Below are positions 1-7,635 of a stretch of DNA of 64,000 bases, piece by piece. This DNA is from Hornefia butyriciproducens (lineage in GTDB: Bacteria > Bacillota > Clostridia > Peptostreptococcales > Anaerovoracaceae): positions 1-64,000 of the forward strand of contig NZ_VUMZ01000002.1 of the NCBI RefSeq assembly GCF_009695915.1, written 5' to 3'. The position numbers and the translations under genes are program-made. The notes below the pieces were generated by a model. It ran no database searches and was not told where the DNA came from. It saw nothing but the letters and a program-made list of their open reading frames with translations. Within the stretch, counting starts at the first letter, position 1. The number at the start of each line of letters is the position of its first letter.

Positions 1-130
1 AATGGTGGTTTCCACCGCCGGAACGGCGGTGCCGTTGAACCGGAATACACGTATTTATGATTTCCACCGGCCGGACTGGTGATTTCCAGTTCACCGGATT
101 TGCGCTTTCAGCGCACCGGAATATTCATCA
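1..130 (-). mobile_element. IS21-like insertion sequence end (partial)
   Basis: Three related repeats with a shared core (TGRTTTCCA followed by CCGG) lie at about 3-24, 56-76 and 78-99, with TATTCCGGT in the reverse direction at both 38-46 and 114-122. Multiple degenerate terminal repeats of this kind are typical of IS21-family ends. The element would extend off the left edge; no transposase is visible. The boundary near 120-130 is an estimate. A database search of the 130 bases against IS21-family ends would decide. Confidence 0.5.
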
Positions 131-234
131 TATTCTCGGGGGTCGATGCAAAATTGCTTTTTAAATGTATTGTCAATATCGCTTTTAATATGTTCATCAA
201 TATAATGTGTTTTCTTCTCAAACAATGCTTTCAT
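91..234 (-). pseudogene. Truncated small ORF cut by the IS end
   Basis: Reading leftwards, an ATG at 234 overlaps the stop of the upstream radical SAM gene in an ATGA junction and has the ribosome binding site GGAGAA 6-9 bases upstream. It encodes 47 residues, beginning MKALFEKKTHYIDEHIK, and ends at a TGA at 91-93. The last ten or so codons lie inside the insertion-sequence end, so the native C-terminus is lost. The original protein was clearly translationally coupled to the radical SAM gene and may have been its partner. I do not recognise the family. Confidence 0.5.
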
Positions 235-1724
235 AATAAATTCTCCTTTTCTCTTCGTTTGTCGTATTCATTTGCAACGGCCATTAACGCATACTCCCAC
301 AGAGCGTAAATGTGATCAGATGATAATTCTTTTGTTTCAACTGCTGGTCTGCTATATCCTAACTCATCTGAATTCATCCAGTATTCGCTGAAGTTTTTAC
401 TAATAATTGATAAGCCATAGTTATCGGGAGCATACCATATTGGCGATCCGGGATAAGGGACAGGGACTCCTATATGAGACACTTCTGTTAGATTTTCTCG
501 GACAAAATAGCATATTCTATTAATAGTTGAAACAGCCTCTTCAAAATTTCTGTCACCAAGTCCCATGATCCAATATGTTATAGGTTCTAATCCACATTTC
601 CTTATCAATTTGCATTGAACTTCAGCCTCATCTGCTAATATTGGCTTGCCCATCCTATCAAGATTTCTTTGAGTACCATTTTCAACACCTAGACCAACCT
701 GTTTGCATCCTGCACGTTTCATTAATGTAAGATCTTCTTCGTCAAGACTGCCAACTGTTGTTTGACACCACCATTTTACATGCGATAAGCCTCTTGCAAT
801 TAGTTCTTTGCAAATTGCATGGACATGAGATTTTCGGGTCATAAAGGTCAAATCACCAAAACAATAAAATGGCATCTCATATTTTTGATATGTATATTCG
901 ATTTCGTCAACGACTTTGACAGGATCTCTATAGAACACATCATAGTTATCATATGCGTGGTTATAGAATGCATCACAGGAGCAAAATGCACAATGAAATG
1001 GACATCCTTTGCTTGTAAAGAATCTTGGCATGAGAGGAAGTGACTCTGAGCACATTAGACTGTAAGCAGGGTAAGGGAGAGCATCAAGATCCACTTCGTC
1101 TATCTCTCTCTTTGACGTTCTTACGACCTCGCCATTCTCATTCTTGAAGTATATTCCTTTTATCGCAGATAATTCACCGTTGCCGATGATGATTGTATTA
1201 GCCAAGTCTACAATAGATTTGTTTCCTTCACCTAACAATATAGCATCGACATTTTTTTCCAGAATAAAAGCTTCTCCATATAACGTTGGATGCATTCCCC
1301 CATAAGCAACTATAGAGCGCGGAAAGAGATTGTGTATAATTTCACCAATATTTAATGCATTTGCAACAGCGACCGTTATAGTTGAAATCCCGTATAGTTT
1401 AGCTCTATTACAAGCTATTGCTTTTTGGATGTCAGATTTATCAATCATTCTGCTTTCAGTTCTTCTAAGGAACATGTCATACGCTTGAAAATCCAAAACC
1501 TCTACAGAAAACTTCGCCTCGATTAATGATGCAGCCAGACTAAATAAACCGTGATTTACCTCGTTTGGAGTATCACCTAATGGCTCTTTATTCTCCATCG
1601 AAGCCCAGTATGAACGAACGACCTCATTTTGTTCGCTCGAAAGGATTCTCATCAGAAAATTAGGTTGGATTAATACAACATCAACGTCCTTGGGGGTAAA
1701 TAGAATTTCATTAATACTCCGCAT
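231..1724 (-). CDS. B12-binding-domain radical SAM protein
   Basis: 497 residues. The N-terminal half resembles a cobalamin-binding Rossmann domain (residues ~10-185, with YGGMHPTLYG and LLGEG motifs), followed by a radical SAM barrel whose [4Fe-4S] cluster motif CPFHCAFC places cysteines at 241, 245 and 248. Members of this family do methylations, ring rearrangements or other radical chemistry, and the substrate cannot be told from sequence. I chose the ATG at 1724 because GAGGAGG lies 7 bases upstream; the longer reading to 1754 lacks a site. It is followed by a truncated, translationally coupled gene and preceded by a LysO-like exporter on the same strand. AT-rich relative to the genes beyond 3755, which suggests transfer. 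Confidence 0.85.
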   Translation of the reverse strand: MRSINEILFTPKDVDVVLIQPNFLMRILSSEQNEVVRSYWASMENKEPLGDTPNEVNHGLFSLAASLIEAKFSVEVLDFQAYDMFLRRTESRMIDKSDIQKAIACNRAKLYGISTITVAVANALNIGEIIHNLFPRSIVAYGGMHPTLYGEAFILEKNVDAILLGEGNKSIVDLANTIIIGNGELSAIKGIYFKNENGEVVRTSKREIDEVDLDALPYPAYSLMCSESLPLMPRFFTSKGCPFHCAFCSCDAFYNHAYDNYDVFYRDPVKVVDEIEYTYQKYEMPFYCFGDLTFMTRKSHVHAICKELIARGLSHVKWWCQTTVGSLDEEDLTLMKRAGCKQVGLGVENGTQRNLDRMGKPILADEAEVQCKLIRKCGLEPITYWIMGLGDRNFEEAVSTINRICYFVRENLTEVSHIGVPVPYPGSPIWYAPDNYGLSIISKNFSEYWMNSDELGYSRPAVETKELSSDHIYALWEYALMAVANEYDKRREKENLL

Positions 1725-1779
1725 AATGTTCCTCCTCTTAGTTCTTAACTTCACAAAACAAAATACAACAATACTCGAA

Positions 1780-2721
1780 TCATAATGTTATAATAAAGTT
1801 AGACATTATAGGCAATAATATAGGAACGATGAAAGTCAGCACAGTTCCCGTCAGCAAAGTTACAATACTCAAATTGATACCAACAAACTTAGTAACAGGA
1901 GCAAGCATTGTATCCATATCTCCTGCTGCACCTCCGGCTATAGGGCTTCCGGGGCTGATTCTTATTAGTAATGGCATTATCAGTACCGTGATAAATTCTC
2001 TTAGTAAATTGACTATGAAACCATATGCGCCGGGCGCAAGTCCATAGGTCTGCGTCATGTATGCACCTGTTATACTATAGAAGCTCATCCCACAAGCGGA
2101 AACTACAGGTATTTCCATTGGTATATCAAGAAACAAAGATGAGAAGAAACCACCGGTAATGCTGCCGACAAGAATAGCAAATGGAAGCCATAAAATGCGG
2201 AATCCAAGTGTTCGCAAATTATGAAAAACTTCCTTATTGCTTCCCTGAGATATTCCTACACAAACATAGAGGATAATCAAGGCGATTGTAAAAGCAGCGT
2301 TTGTAAATGATGAAGATATTGTGCTTCGCATAATAATTCCGGTTATTAGTCCTGCAATCAGACAAGCGGGCATGAGCCACACCAAATGACTGGCAGGGTG
2401 ATTGCTGTCAACATCCGACGTATCCATATGATCCGATGAGGAACTATAGTTTTCGAGAGATAAAACTGTTTTCTCACAGATGAAAGTAAGAAGAACACTG
2501 AAAAAAATTGCAGAGAGTGCAATTACTATGCAATTGGCACCAATTTTCGGAAATTCGCGCACAACTGACTCATCTATACCTATCCCAATGCCAATACACA
2601 GCATCAGCAGAACTAAGGCAGTAGTCGATATGATGTCTGCAAGTTTTTGAAATTGTGGATATTTTATCAGCAATCCCAGGACTGTCCCAGCGCCTAAACT
2701 GATGAATGGTAATACTGTCAA
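1780..2721 (-). CDS. LysO-family (DUF340) membrane exporter
   Basis: About 313 residues, mostly hydrophobic with 8 or more membrane segments. The C-terminal block GGAAGDMDTMLAPVTKFVG matches the LysO (YbjE, DUF340) family, whose E. coli member exports lysine. The best start is the TTG at 2721, because AAAAAGGAGGTG lies just upstream; a GTG at 2754 in the same frame has no site. An internal hydrophilic insert (residues ~90-110, Ser/Asp/His rich) splits the two halves. It diverges from a LytTR regulator and sits upstream of the radical SAM gene on the same strand, so it may export an amino acid-like product. The substrate is inference. Confidence 0.75.
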   Translation of the reverse strand: MTVLPFISLGAGTVLGLLIKYPQFQKLADIISTTALVLLMLCIGIGIGIDESVVREFPKIGANCIVIALSAIFFSVLLTFICEKTVLSLENYSSSSDHMDTSDVDSNHPASHLVWLMPACLIAGLITGIIMRSTISSSFTNAAFTIALIILYVCVGISQGSNKEVFHNLRTLGFRILWLPFAILVGSITGGFFSSLFLDIPMEIPVVSACGMSFYSITGAYMTQTYGLAPGAYGFIVNLLREFITVLIMPLLIRISPGSPIAGGAAGDMDTMLAPVTKFVGINLSIVTLLTGTVLTFIVPILLPIMSNFIITL

Positions 2722-2780
2722 ATGAAGCACCTCCTTTTTAAAAGAAAATATCACATGAATTTATAGAGTTCAATTAATGA

Positions 2781-2814
2781 TACCTGAAATGCAGTTATCT
2801 GTACTTGAAATGCA
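2781..2814. promoter_or_regulatory. Probable LytTR operator (two direct repeats, 21-bp period)
   Basis: TACCTGAAATGCA at 2781-2793 and TACTTGAAATGCA at 2802-2814 are 12/13 identical direct repeats exactly two helical turns apart, the classic geometry for LytTR-domain dimers. The second repeat abuts a poor -35 region for a TATAAA -10 at 2836-2841 facing the LytTR gene. In the other direction a TATAAA lies near 2762-2767 facing the exporter. This fits a single operator controlling both divergent genes. Confidence 0.6.
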
Positions 2815-2971
2815 AGGTTCCGAATATTAAAATGATATAAAGTAAAAAGAAAGGTAGACGATATACCGATTGCTCCATCATTATACAGCTTAAGCAACAA
2901 GATGGATAATTCCTTACTAGCTGTAAGGACTATTAACCATAAATATATTGTAGTAGATTGGAGGAAATATT

Positions 2972-3736
2972 GTGATAAATATTCTGATTCTTTGTAACCG
3001 TTTCCAGGAGCTGATAGAAGCCTCCAACAATATAAGGAGATGTACGGATAACTCTATGTGTATTATTTCGACCACTAATGTTCAAGAGGCAAAATCTATG
3101 GTAGAAAAACAGTCGTTTATCATTGATATTTTCGTAGTCGCTATGTACTTAAAATCAGGTAGCGGATACAGTTTTGAGAAAGAAGTTCGAAAGAATACTA
3201 TTTATACCAATACTCCGTTCGTGTTCCTTACAAGCAATGAGCAGGACCTCAGTTTATATTCAGGACTGTTTTCGTATGAAGCGCATAAAAAGCGCGTTTT
3301 TTCATCTCTTCCAATAGACGCTCTCGATATTCAAAGCAAGTTTTGTTTATACCTGGACGCTATTATTGCTAAACAGATTAAAAGAGATTCGGCGAAAGAG
3401 ACAATACGCTTGGAAGGTATAGCAGGTTCTGTCAACATCCCGATTAGCGAGATAGTATATATGGAGATCCAAAACAAACTCTGTACTATATACACATTTA
3501 CAGGTAAATATCTCTTGCATAGAACCAGTTTGACAAAGGTGCTTAATGAGATAAATTCAGAAAATATTATTCGTGCACATCGATTTTATGCAATAAACCT
3601 CAAACAGATTAAACATATTGAGTATATTTCATCGAGAAAACATATTGCCCATTTCAGGAAGAGTTCATTGACGTGTCCCATTAGTAGTAAATATATGGAA
3701 AACGAGATATTGCGGAATAAAAAAACCACCGGCTGA
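2972..3736 (+). CDS. LytTR-domain transcription regulator with degenerate receiver
   Basis: 254 residues. The C-terminal ~100 residues (about 145-245) are a LytTR DNA-binding domain, with IVYMEIQNK and AHRFYAIN motifs. The N-terminal part resembles a CheY-like receiver, but the expected phospho-acceptor Asp aligns with Ala57 (context IDIFVVAMYL), so it is probably not phosphorylated. The GTG start at 2972 has GGAGG 8 bases upstream. It diverges from the exporter gene and lies beside a two-repeat LytTR-type site. Its last codons encode the hairpin that terminates the converging ridA transcript. No histidine kinase gene is nearby. Confidence 0.82.
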   Translation: MINILILCNRFQELIEASNNIRRCTDNSMCIISTTNVQEAKSMVEKQSFIIDIFVVAMYLKSGSGYSFEKEVRKNTIYTNTPFVFLTSNEQDLSLYSGLFSYEAHKKRVFSSLPIDALDIQSKFCLYLDAIIAKQIKRDSAKETIRLEGIAGSVNIPISEIVYMEIQNKLCTIYTFTGKYLLHRTSLTKVLNEINSENIIRAHRFYAINLKQIKHIEYISSRKHIAHFRKSSLTCPISSKYMENEILRNKKTTG

Positions 3737-3743
3737 GCGGTGG
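3715..3743 (-). terminator. Rho-independent terminator after ridA, inside the LytTR gene end
   Basis: On the minus strand CCACCG-6-CGGTGG is followed by seven T residues. It lies 12 bases past the ridA stop and overlaps the last codons of the converging LytTR gene. Confidence 0.75.
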
Positions 3744-3754
3744 TAGTAATGCTG

Positions 3755-4138
3755 CTATCTGATGACAGCAATTGCTTCGATCTCGATCAGTGCGTCCTTC
3801 GGCAGTCTGGCGACCTGAACCGCGGAGCGGGAAGGGAACACGCCGCCCGGGAAATAGGTGGCGTAGATCTCGTTGACCGTTGTGAAATCATTCATATCCG
3901 CAAGGAAGCAGGTGGTTTTCACCATGTTCTCCAGGCTGCTTCCGGCTTCTTCCAATACAGCTTCCAGATTAGCGAAGACCTGCCGGGTCTGCGCTTCAAT
4001 GCCGCCCTCCACAATCTGACCGCTGTCGGGATCAAGCGGGATCTGACCGGATGTGAAAACGAAATTGTCAATGATGTTTGCCTGCGCGTAAGGGCCGATG
4101 GCCGCAGGCGCTTTCTTTGTTGCTACTACTGTGCGCAT
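3755..4138 (-). CDS. ridA: RidA family reactive intermediate deaminase
   Basis: 127 residues, the usual length for the RidA/YjgF/UK114 family, which hydrolyses reactive enamines and imines released by PLP enzymes. Family hallmarks are IGPYAQAN near the N-terminus, [13 protein letters not shown], and the C-terminal block [13 protein letters not shown] containing the conserved Arg that binds the substrate carboxylate. The ATG at 4138 is preceded by GAGGAGGTAAAA, so the longer upstream reading is not used. It lies 57 bases downstream of aroB on the same strand and shares its terminator. Confidence 0.92.
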   Translation of the reverse strand: MRTVVATKKAPAAIGPYAQANIIDNFVFTSGQIPLDPDSGQIVEGGIEAQTRQVFANLEAVLEEAGSSLENMVKTTCFLADMNDFTTVNEIYATYFPGGVFPSRSAVQVARLPKDALIEIEAIAVIR

Positions 4139-4195
4139 TTTTACCTCCTCGCGGTTCTTCAATGGCATACGAAGTGTATATAAGGGATTATTGCG

Positions 4196-5251
4196 TCATC
4201 CCGGGTAATCCTCCATCCCCAGACGCAGGAACCTGCCCAGGTCAGACAGGGAAATTTTCTGCAGACGGCATTTGCCGATGGATTCCGGAATGACCATGGC
4301 GATACTGTCGCCGTGGATTTTCTTATCGTTCAGCGCGTATTTATAGAGCTCTTCGGCGGTGTACGGAATCGAAAGGTCGAAGCCGAAGCGGCTCAGGGTT
4401 TCCCGCAGGAAACCGCTGGCGTCGAAATCGGTCAGTCCCATTTTGTAAGCGGCGTATGACTCCATGACCATGCCCTTCGCGACGGCCAGACCGTGAGAGG
4501 TGTTATAGGAACTGAGCCGTTCAATGCTGTGTCCGACGGTATGACCGAAATTCAGCAGCTGGCGGATTCCGGTGTCACGCTCGTCCGCCTCCACGATGGA
4601 TTTTTTTATAGATACGCAGCGCTCGATGACACTGCCGTAATCCTTTTTCAGAACTTTATCGATGAGGTTCGCTTCCATTATCATGCCGCTCTTCACCGCT
4701 TCTGCGACGCCGTCAAGCATCTCCTGTTCCGGCAGGGTCCTGAACGTGTCGTAATCGCAGATTACCATGGAGGGCTGCCAGAACGCTCCCGCCAGATTTT
4801 TCCCGTAAAGGAGATTCAGCCCGGTTTTGCCGCCTACAGAGGAATCCACCGCCGCCAGATAGGTGGTCGGCACCTGGATGTATTTGATTCCCCGCAGATA
4901 GGTGGCCGCAGCGAAGCCGGAAAGATCTCCGACCACGCCGCCTCCCAGAGCGATAATCAGGTCGCTTCTGGAAAGCCCCTCCTCTGCCAGTGATTCCAGG
5001 ATGTTTGTATACGTCGTGATATTTTTGGAATGCTCGCCTTCCGGAAAGACGATTTTAGAAGTCTGGTATCCTGCCTCGATCAGCGAGGAAATTACAACCT
5101 GAGAATAGATTGTATTTACCTTGCTGTCCGTAACTAAACACGCTTTACACGGCTCCACACATTCCCGGACATAGGAGCCGGTATTCGCCAGAATATCCTG
5201 CCCGATCAGGATATCGTAAGGTCTTCTGGTTGTTACAGCAAATCGGTTCAT
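4196..5251 (-). CDS. aroB: 3-dehydroquinate synthase
   Basis: 351 residues, full length. It converts DAHP to 3-dehydroquinate, the second step of the shikimate pathway, using NAD and a divalent metal. The sequence shows the NAD-binding GGGVVGDLSGFAA block, the VDSSVGGKTGLN motif, and the metal-binding histidines in LLNFGHTVGHSIE and the later TSHGLAV block. No other shikimate genes are in the window. It is divergent from the SanA-like gene and appears co-transcribed with ridA. Confidence 0.95.
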   Translation of the reverse strand: MNRFAVTTRRPYDILIGQDILANTGSYVRECVEPCKACLVTDSKVNTIYSQVVISSLIEAGYQTSKIVFPEGEHSKNITTYTNILESLAEEGLSRSDLIIALGGGVVGDLSGFAAATYLRGIKYIQVPTTYLAAVDSSVGGKTGLNLLYGKNLAGAFWQPSMVICDYDTFRTLPEQEMLDGVAEAVKSGMIMEANLIDKVLKKDYGSVIERCVSIKKSIVEADERDTGIRQLLNFGHTVGHSIERLSSYNTSHGLAVAKGMVMESYAAYKMGLTDFDASGFLRETLSRFGFDLSIPYTAEELYKYALNDKKIHGDSIAMVIPESIGKCRLQKISLSDLGRFLRLGMEDYPG

Positions 5252-5352
5252 TCTCTACACTACCCTTCCTAAACACACATATCTGTGCTATAATAATAGA
5301 CAATTTGATTTTAACATATTCCATTCTGTTTTGCAAAAAAGGAGTGTATGTA

Positions 5353-6081
5353 TTGCAGAGAATCAGGAAATTCATCAAAATAGCGCTTATCATTCTGATC
5401 GTCGCCGCGGTTGTCCTCGGGCTGGCTGTTGTGACGGTCAATTCGTATGTTGTGAACAAAGAAAAATCGTATATTGTCAAGGCGGTAAAGGGTGCGGATG
5501 AAGACGATGCGAAGCTCAGCAGCGCGCAGAAGAAACGGCTGCAGGAGCTGGATCCGGATTGTATCATGGTGCTCGGCTGCGGAATTGTGGACTATAATAC
5601 GCCCACCCGCATGCTGAAGGACCGTCTGGACGTGGCCATCGCCCTCTATCAGCAGGGCGTCGCTCCCAAGATCCTTCTAACCGGTGATAACGGGACTGTT
5701 TCCCACAATGAGATTCACGTCATGCTGACCTACACCAAGAAGGCCGGCGTGCCGGAGAAAGATATCTTCTGCGACCATGCGGGTTTCTCTACCTATGATT
5801 CCATGTACCGCGCCCGGTCAATTTTCCAGGTGAAGAACATGGTCGTCGTGACTCAGAGCTATCACATGTACCGGTCGCTGTATATCGCCCGGAAACTGGG
5901 TCTCAGCGCGCTGGGCGTTTCCGCGGATCAGAAGACCTATCACGGACAGTCCGCCCGGGAGTTCCGCGAGGTGCTGGCGAGGAACAAAGACTTTCTCAAA
6001 TGTATCAGAAAGCCCTCCTCCGTGCTGGGCGGCGAAGCGATTCCGATTACGGGAAGCGGCGTCTCCAGCCATGGAGAGTGA
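5353..6081 (+). CDS. SanA/YdcF-like DUF218 membrane-anchored protein
   Basis: About 242 residues. One N-terminal membrane segment (residues ~7-29) is followed by a DUF218 domain with the family motifs VLGCG, KILLTGDNG and QSYHMYRSLYIA. E. coli SanA affects the vancomycin barrier at high temperature, and other members act in envelope maintenance; the biochemical activity is unclear. I chose the TTG at 5353 because AAAAAAGGAGTG lies 9 bases upstream and the longer reading begins in the aroB promoter region. It stands alone and ends before a hairpin terminator at 6152. Confidence 0.8.
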   Translation: MQRIRKFIKIALIILIVAAVVLGLAVVTVNSYVVNKEKSYIVKAVKGADEDDAKLSSAQKKRLQELDPDCIMVLGCGIVDYNTPTRMLKDRLDVAIALYQQGVAPKILLTGDNGTVSHNEIHVMLTYTKKAGVPEKDIFCDHAGFSTYDSMYRARSIFQVKNMVVVTQSYHMYRSLYIARKLGLSALGVSADQKTYHGQSAREFREVLARNKDFLKCIRKPSSVLGGEAIPITGSGVSSHGE

Positions 6082-6151
6082 CGGCGATGATTTTACAAAA
6101 AATGCTGTACAAAGGAGAATTCTCTCAGGTATTCCTGATCCCTGGAATGAT

Positions 6152-6197
6152 CGGCATAGTCGGGCGTGAAACCCGGCTGTGCCGTTATTTATTTGTG
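6152..6197 (+). terminator. Terminator after the SanA-like gene
   Basis: A GC-rich stem (CGGCA-AG-CGGG pairing with CCCG-CT-TGCCG, loop CGTGAAA) is followed by TTATTTATTT. Confidence 0.6.
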
Positions 6198-6323
6198 CGC
6201 CCGGCGAGCACATGTTCTAACAGATGAAAGCCTTGAATCCGCCGGCAGCGGGAGGGATACAGATCATAAATGAAAAGATCAAAGTTGAATAAGAATGTAT
6301 GGATTATCAATTATCAGAAAAAA

Positions 6324-6352
6324 TTGACACCATATACGATACCACATATAAT
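6324..6352 (+). promoter_or_regulatory. Consensus sigma-70/A promoter of hicAB
   Basis: TTGACA (6324-6329), a 17-base spacer and TATAAT (6347-6352) match consensus exactly. AGGAGGT lies 7 bases before the hicA start at 6373. Confidence 0.85.
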
Positions 6353-6372
6353 AGAAACAGGAGGTATAAGAA

Positions 6373-6631
6373 ATGTCAAAATGGGACAAACTGATAGCAC
6401 GTATATGCAGTCTATCGAAAGACCTCCGGTTTAATGAACTGCGGAAGGTATTGGAAAGCTACGGATATGAAATGAATGCTCCGAGAAGTGGAAGCAGCCC
6501 ATTATACGTTCAGAAAGCAGGGCTGTATGCCGATTACTGTACCGAAGCACGAACCAGTCAAGAAAGTATATGTAGAAATGGTAAGGCAGATTGTAGAAGG
6601 CGAGGCGAAGAATGATGAAGACGCTGAATGA
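6373..6631 (+). pseudogene. hicA: hicA mRNA-interferase toxin, frameshifted
   Basis: The first ~44 residues (MSKWDKLIARICSLSKDLRF onwards) match HicA toxins. One extra C in the CCC at 6498-6500 then throws the frame: as read it ends at 6615 after 80 residues of mostly unrelated sequence. Removing one C restores SGSSHYTFRKQGCMPIT and a HicA-like C-terminus ending at 6631, which would overlap hicB by 20 bases. The catalytic His of the family lies exactly at the break. Either the toxin is inactivated in this strain or there is a sequencing error. The promoter and ribosome binding site are intact. Confidence 0.85.
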
Positions 6632-6977
6632 TTATATGGCAATGTCCTATCGAATGGAAATTGTAGAAGACAAAGATGAAGGCGGATTTGTGGCTTCTTA
6701 TCCGGATCTGCCCGGCTGTATTACCTGTGGAGAAACTGTGGAAAGCGCGGCAGCTAATGCCTTGGATGCGAAAAAAGCATGGATTGAAGCAGCGTTGGAA
6801 GCCGGAATGGAGATTTATGAGCCAGACAGTCTGGAATGTTATTCCGGGCAGTTCAAACTGAGAATTCCACGAAGCTTGCACAGATCACTGACAGAGCACT
6901 CGCAGAGAGAGGGAATCAGCATGAATCAGTATTGCGTATATCTTCTCTCTAAAAATGATGCGGTGTACTCGAAATAA
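6612..6977 (+). CDS. hicB: HicB family antitoxin
   Basis: 121 residues. The N-terminal ~65 residues form the RNase H-like HicB fold (EGGFVASYPDLPGCITCGET), which sequesters HicA. The C-terminal block RIPRSLHRSLTEHSQREGIS is a ribbon-helix-helix DNA-binding domain used for autoregulation. It begins at ATGATG within the end of hicA, so translation is coupled. It is intact even though its toxin partner carries a frameshift. Confidence 0.9.
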   Translation: MMKTLNDYMAMSYRMEIVEDKDEGGFVASYPDLPGCITCGETVESAAANALDAKKAWIEAALEAGMEIYEPDSLECYSGQFKLRIPRSLHRSLTEHSQREGISMNQYCVYLLSKNDAVYSK

Positions 6978-7012
6978 CGGCTGAGATTGCCTTTGAAAAT
7001 GTGTGTAATAAA

Positions 7013-7041
7013 TTGACATTTTAAGGTATCTGCAATAGTAA
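7013..7041 (+). promoter_or_regulatory. Putative promoter upstream of a small hypothetical gene
   Basis: TTGACA at 7013-7018, a 17-base spacer and TAGTAA at 7036-7041. A purine-rich GGGGGAGGG follows at about 7050-7059. Confidence 0.45.
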
Positions 7042-7080
7042 AATAGGTCAGGGGGAGGGACAGAATGTCAGGATATTTTC

Positions 7081-7383
7081 GTGGCGCTGACCGGTGCGCA
7101 ATATTATCTGTCGGATAAAGGTGTTATTGTGACAGAAGCGGATCTGGACGGAAGAGCGGATCTTTACTCTGTTTCCATGAAAGACGGCAGAATCGTTTCG
7201 GTCGATCCCGCGTATGATGATATGGGAGAACGCGCTGAAGATTATCCGGTCATGATGATTCTGAAGGGGAAACTTCTCAGTATCGGGAGCTCCTATCGGT
7301 CGTATGTGAAAGATGATCTGAAGGAAGCTGTGAAGAGGCTGAAAACAGATAAGGTGGAAAAGCAGCTGAAGAAATATCAGTAA
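7081..7383 (+). CDS. Hypothetical protein, 100 residues, start uncertain
   Basis: The open frame runs from a GTG at 7081 to a stop at 7383, with a Lys-rich C-terminus (VKRLKTDKVEKQLKKYQ). I do not recognise a family. The best ribosome binding site (GGGGGAGGG) belongs to an ATG at 7064 that is in a different frame and stops after 17 codons. Either the gene has a small frameshift near its start or it truly starts at the GTG with a weak site. It is isolated between hicB and the hemerythrin gene. Confidence 0.4.
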   Translation: MALTGAQYYLSDKGVIVTEADLDGRADLYSVSMKDGRIVSVDPAYDDMGERAEDYPVMMILKGKLLSIGSSYRSYVKDDLKEAVKRLKTDKVEKQLKKYQ

Positions 7384-7565
7384 CGCAGTGACAGCTGTCG
7401 TTACCATTACGCTACTTCGTTTCTGCGGGATTGTCCATAGCTCCGATTTATGATACAGGACATCATCCTCTCACAACAGAATAAGTTGGCGACCTTATAC
7501 GCCTGCGTATAACTGTATTTTAAAAATACAAAGCCGAAAGTTTTTCTGCAGAAAGAATTCCTCCG

Positions 7566-7606
7566 TTGTAGCAACAACCGACACTTTGTGGAAAACACGG
7601 TATGAT
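7566..7606 (+). promoter_or_regulatory. Putative Crp/Fnr-type activated promoter
   Basis: The palindrome TTGTAGCAACAA at 7566-7577 is centred about 41.5 bases before the start point expected from TATGAT at 7601-7606. The -35 element (CCGACA, 7578-7583) is poor. This is the class II activator arrangement used by Crp/Fnr proteins, and a Crp/Fnr gene lies at 9192-9860. Confidence 0.45.
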
Positions 7607-7635
7607 ACACGCAGAGTCTGACAAAGGAGGACAGG

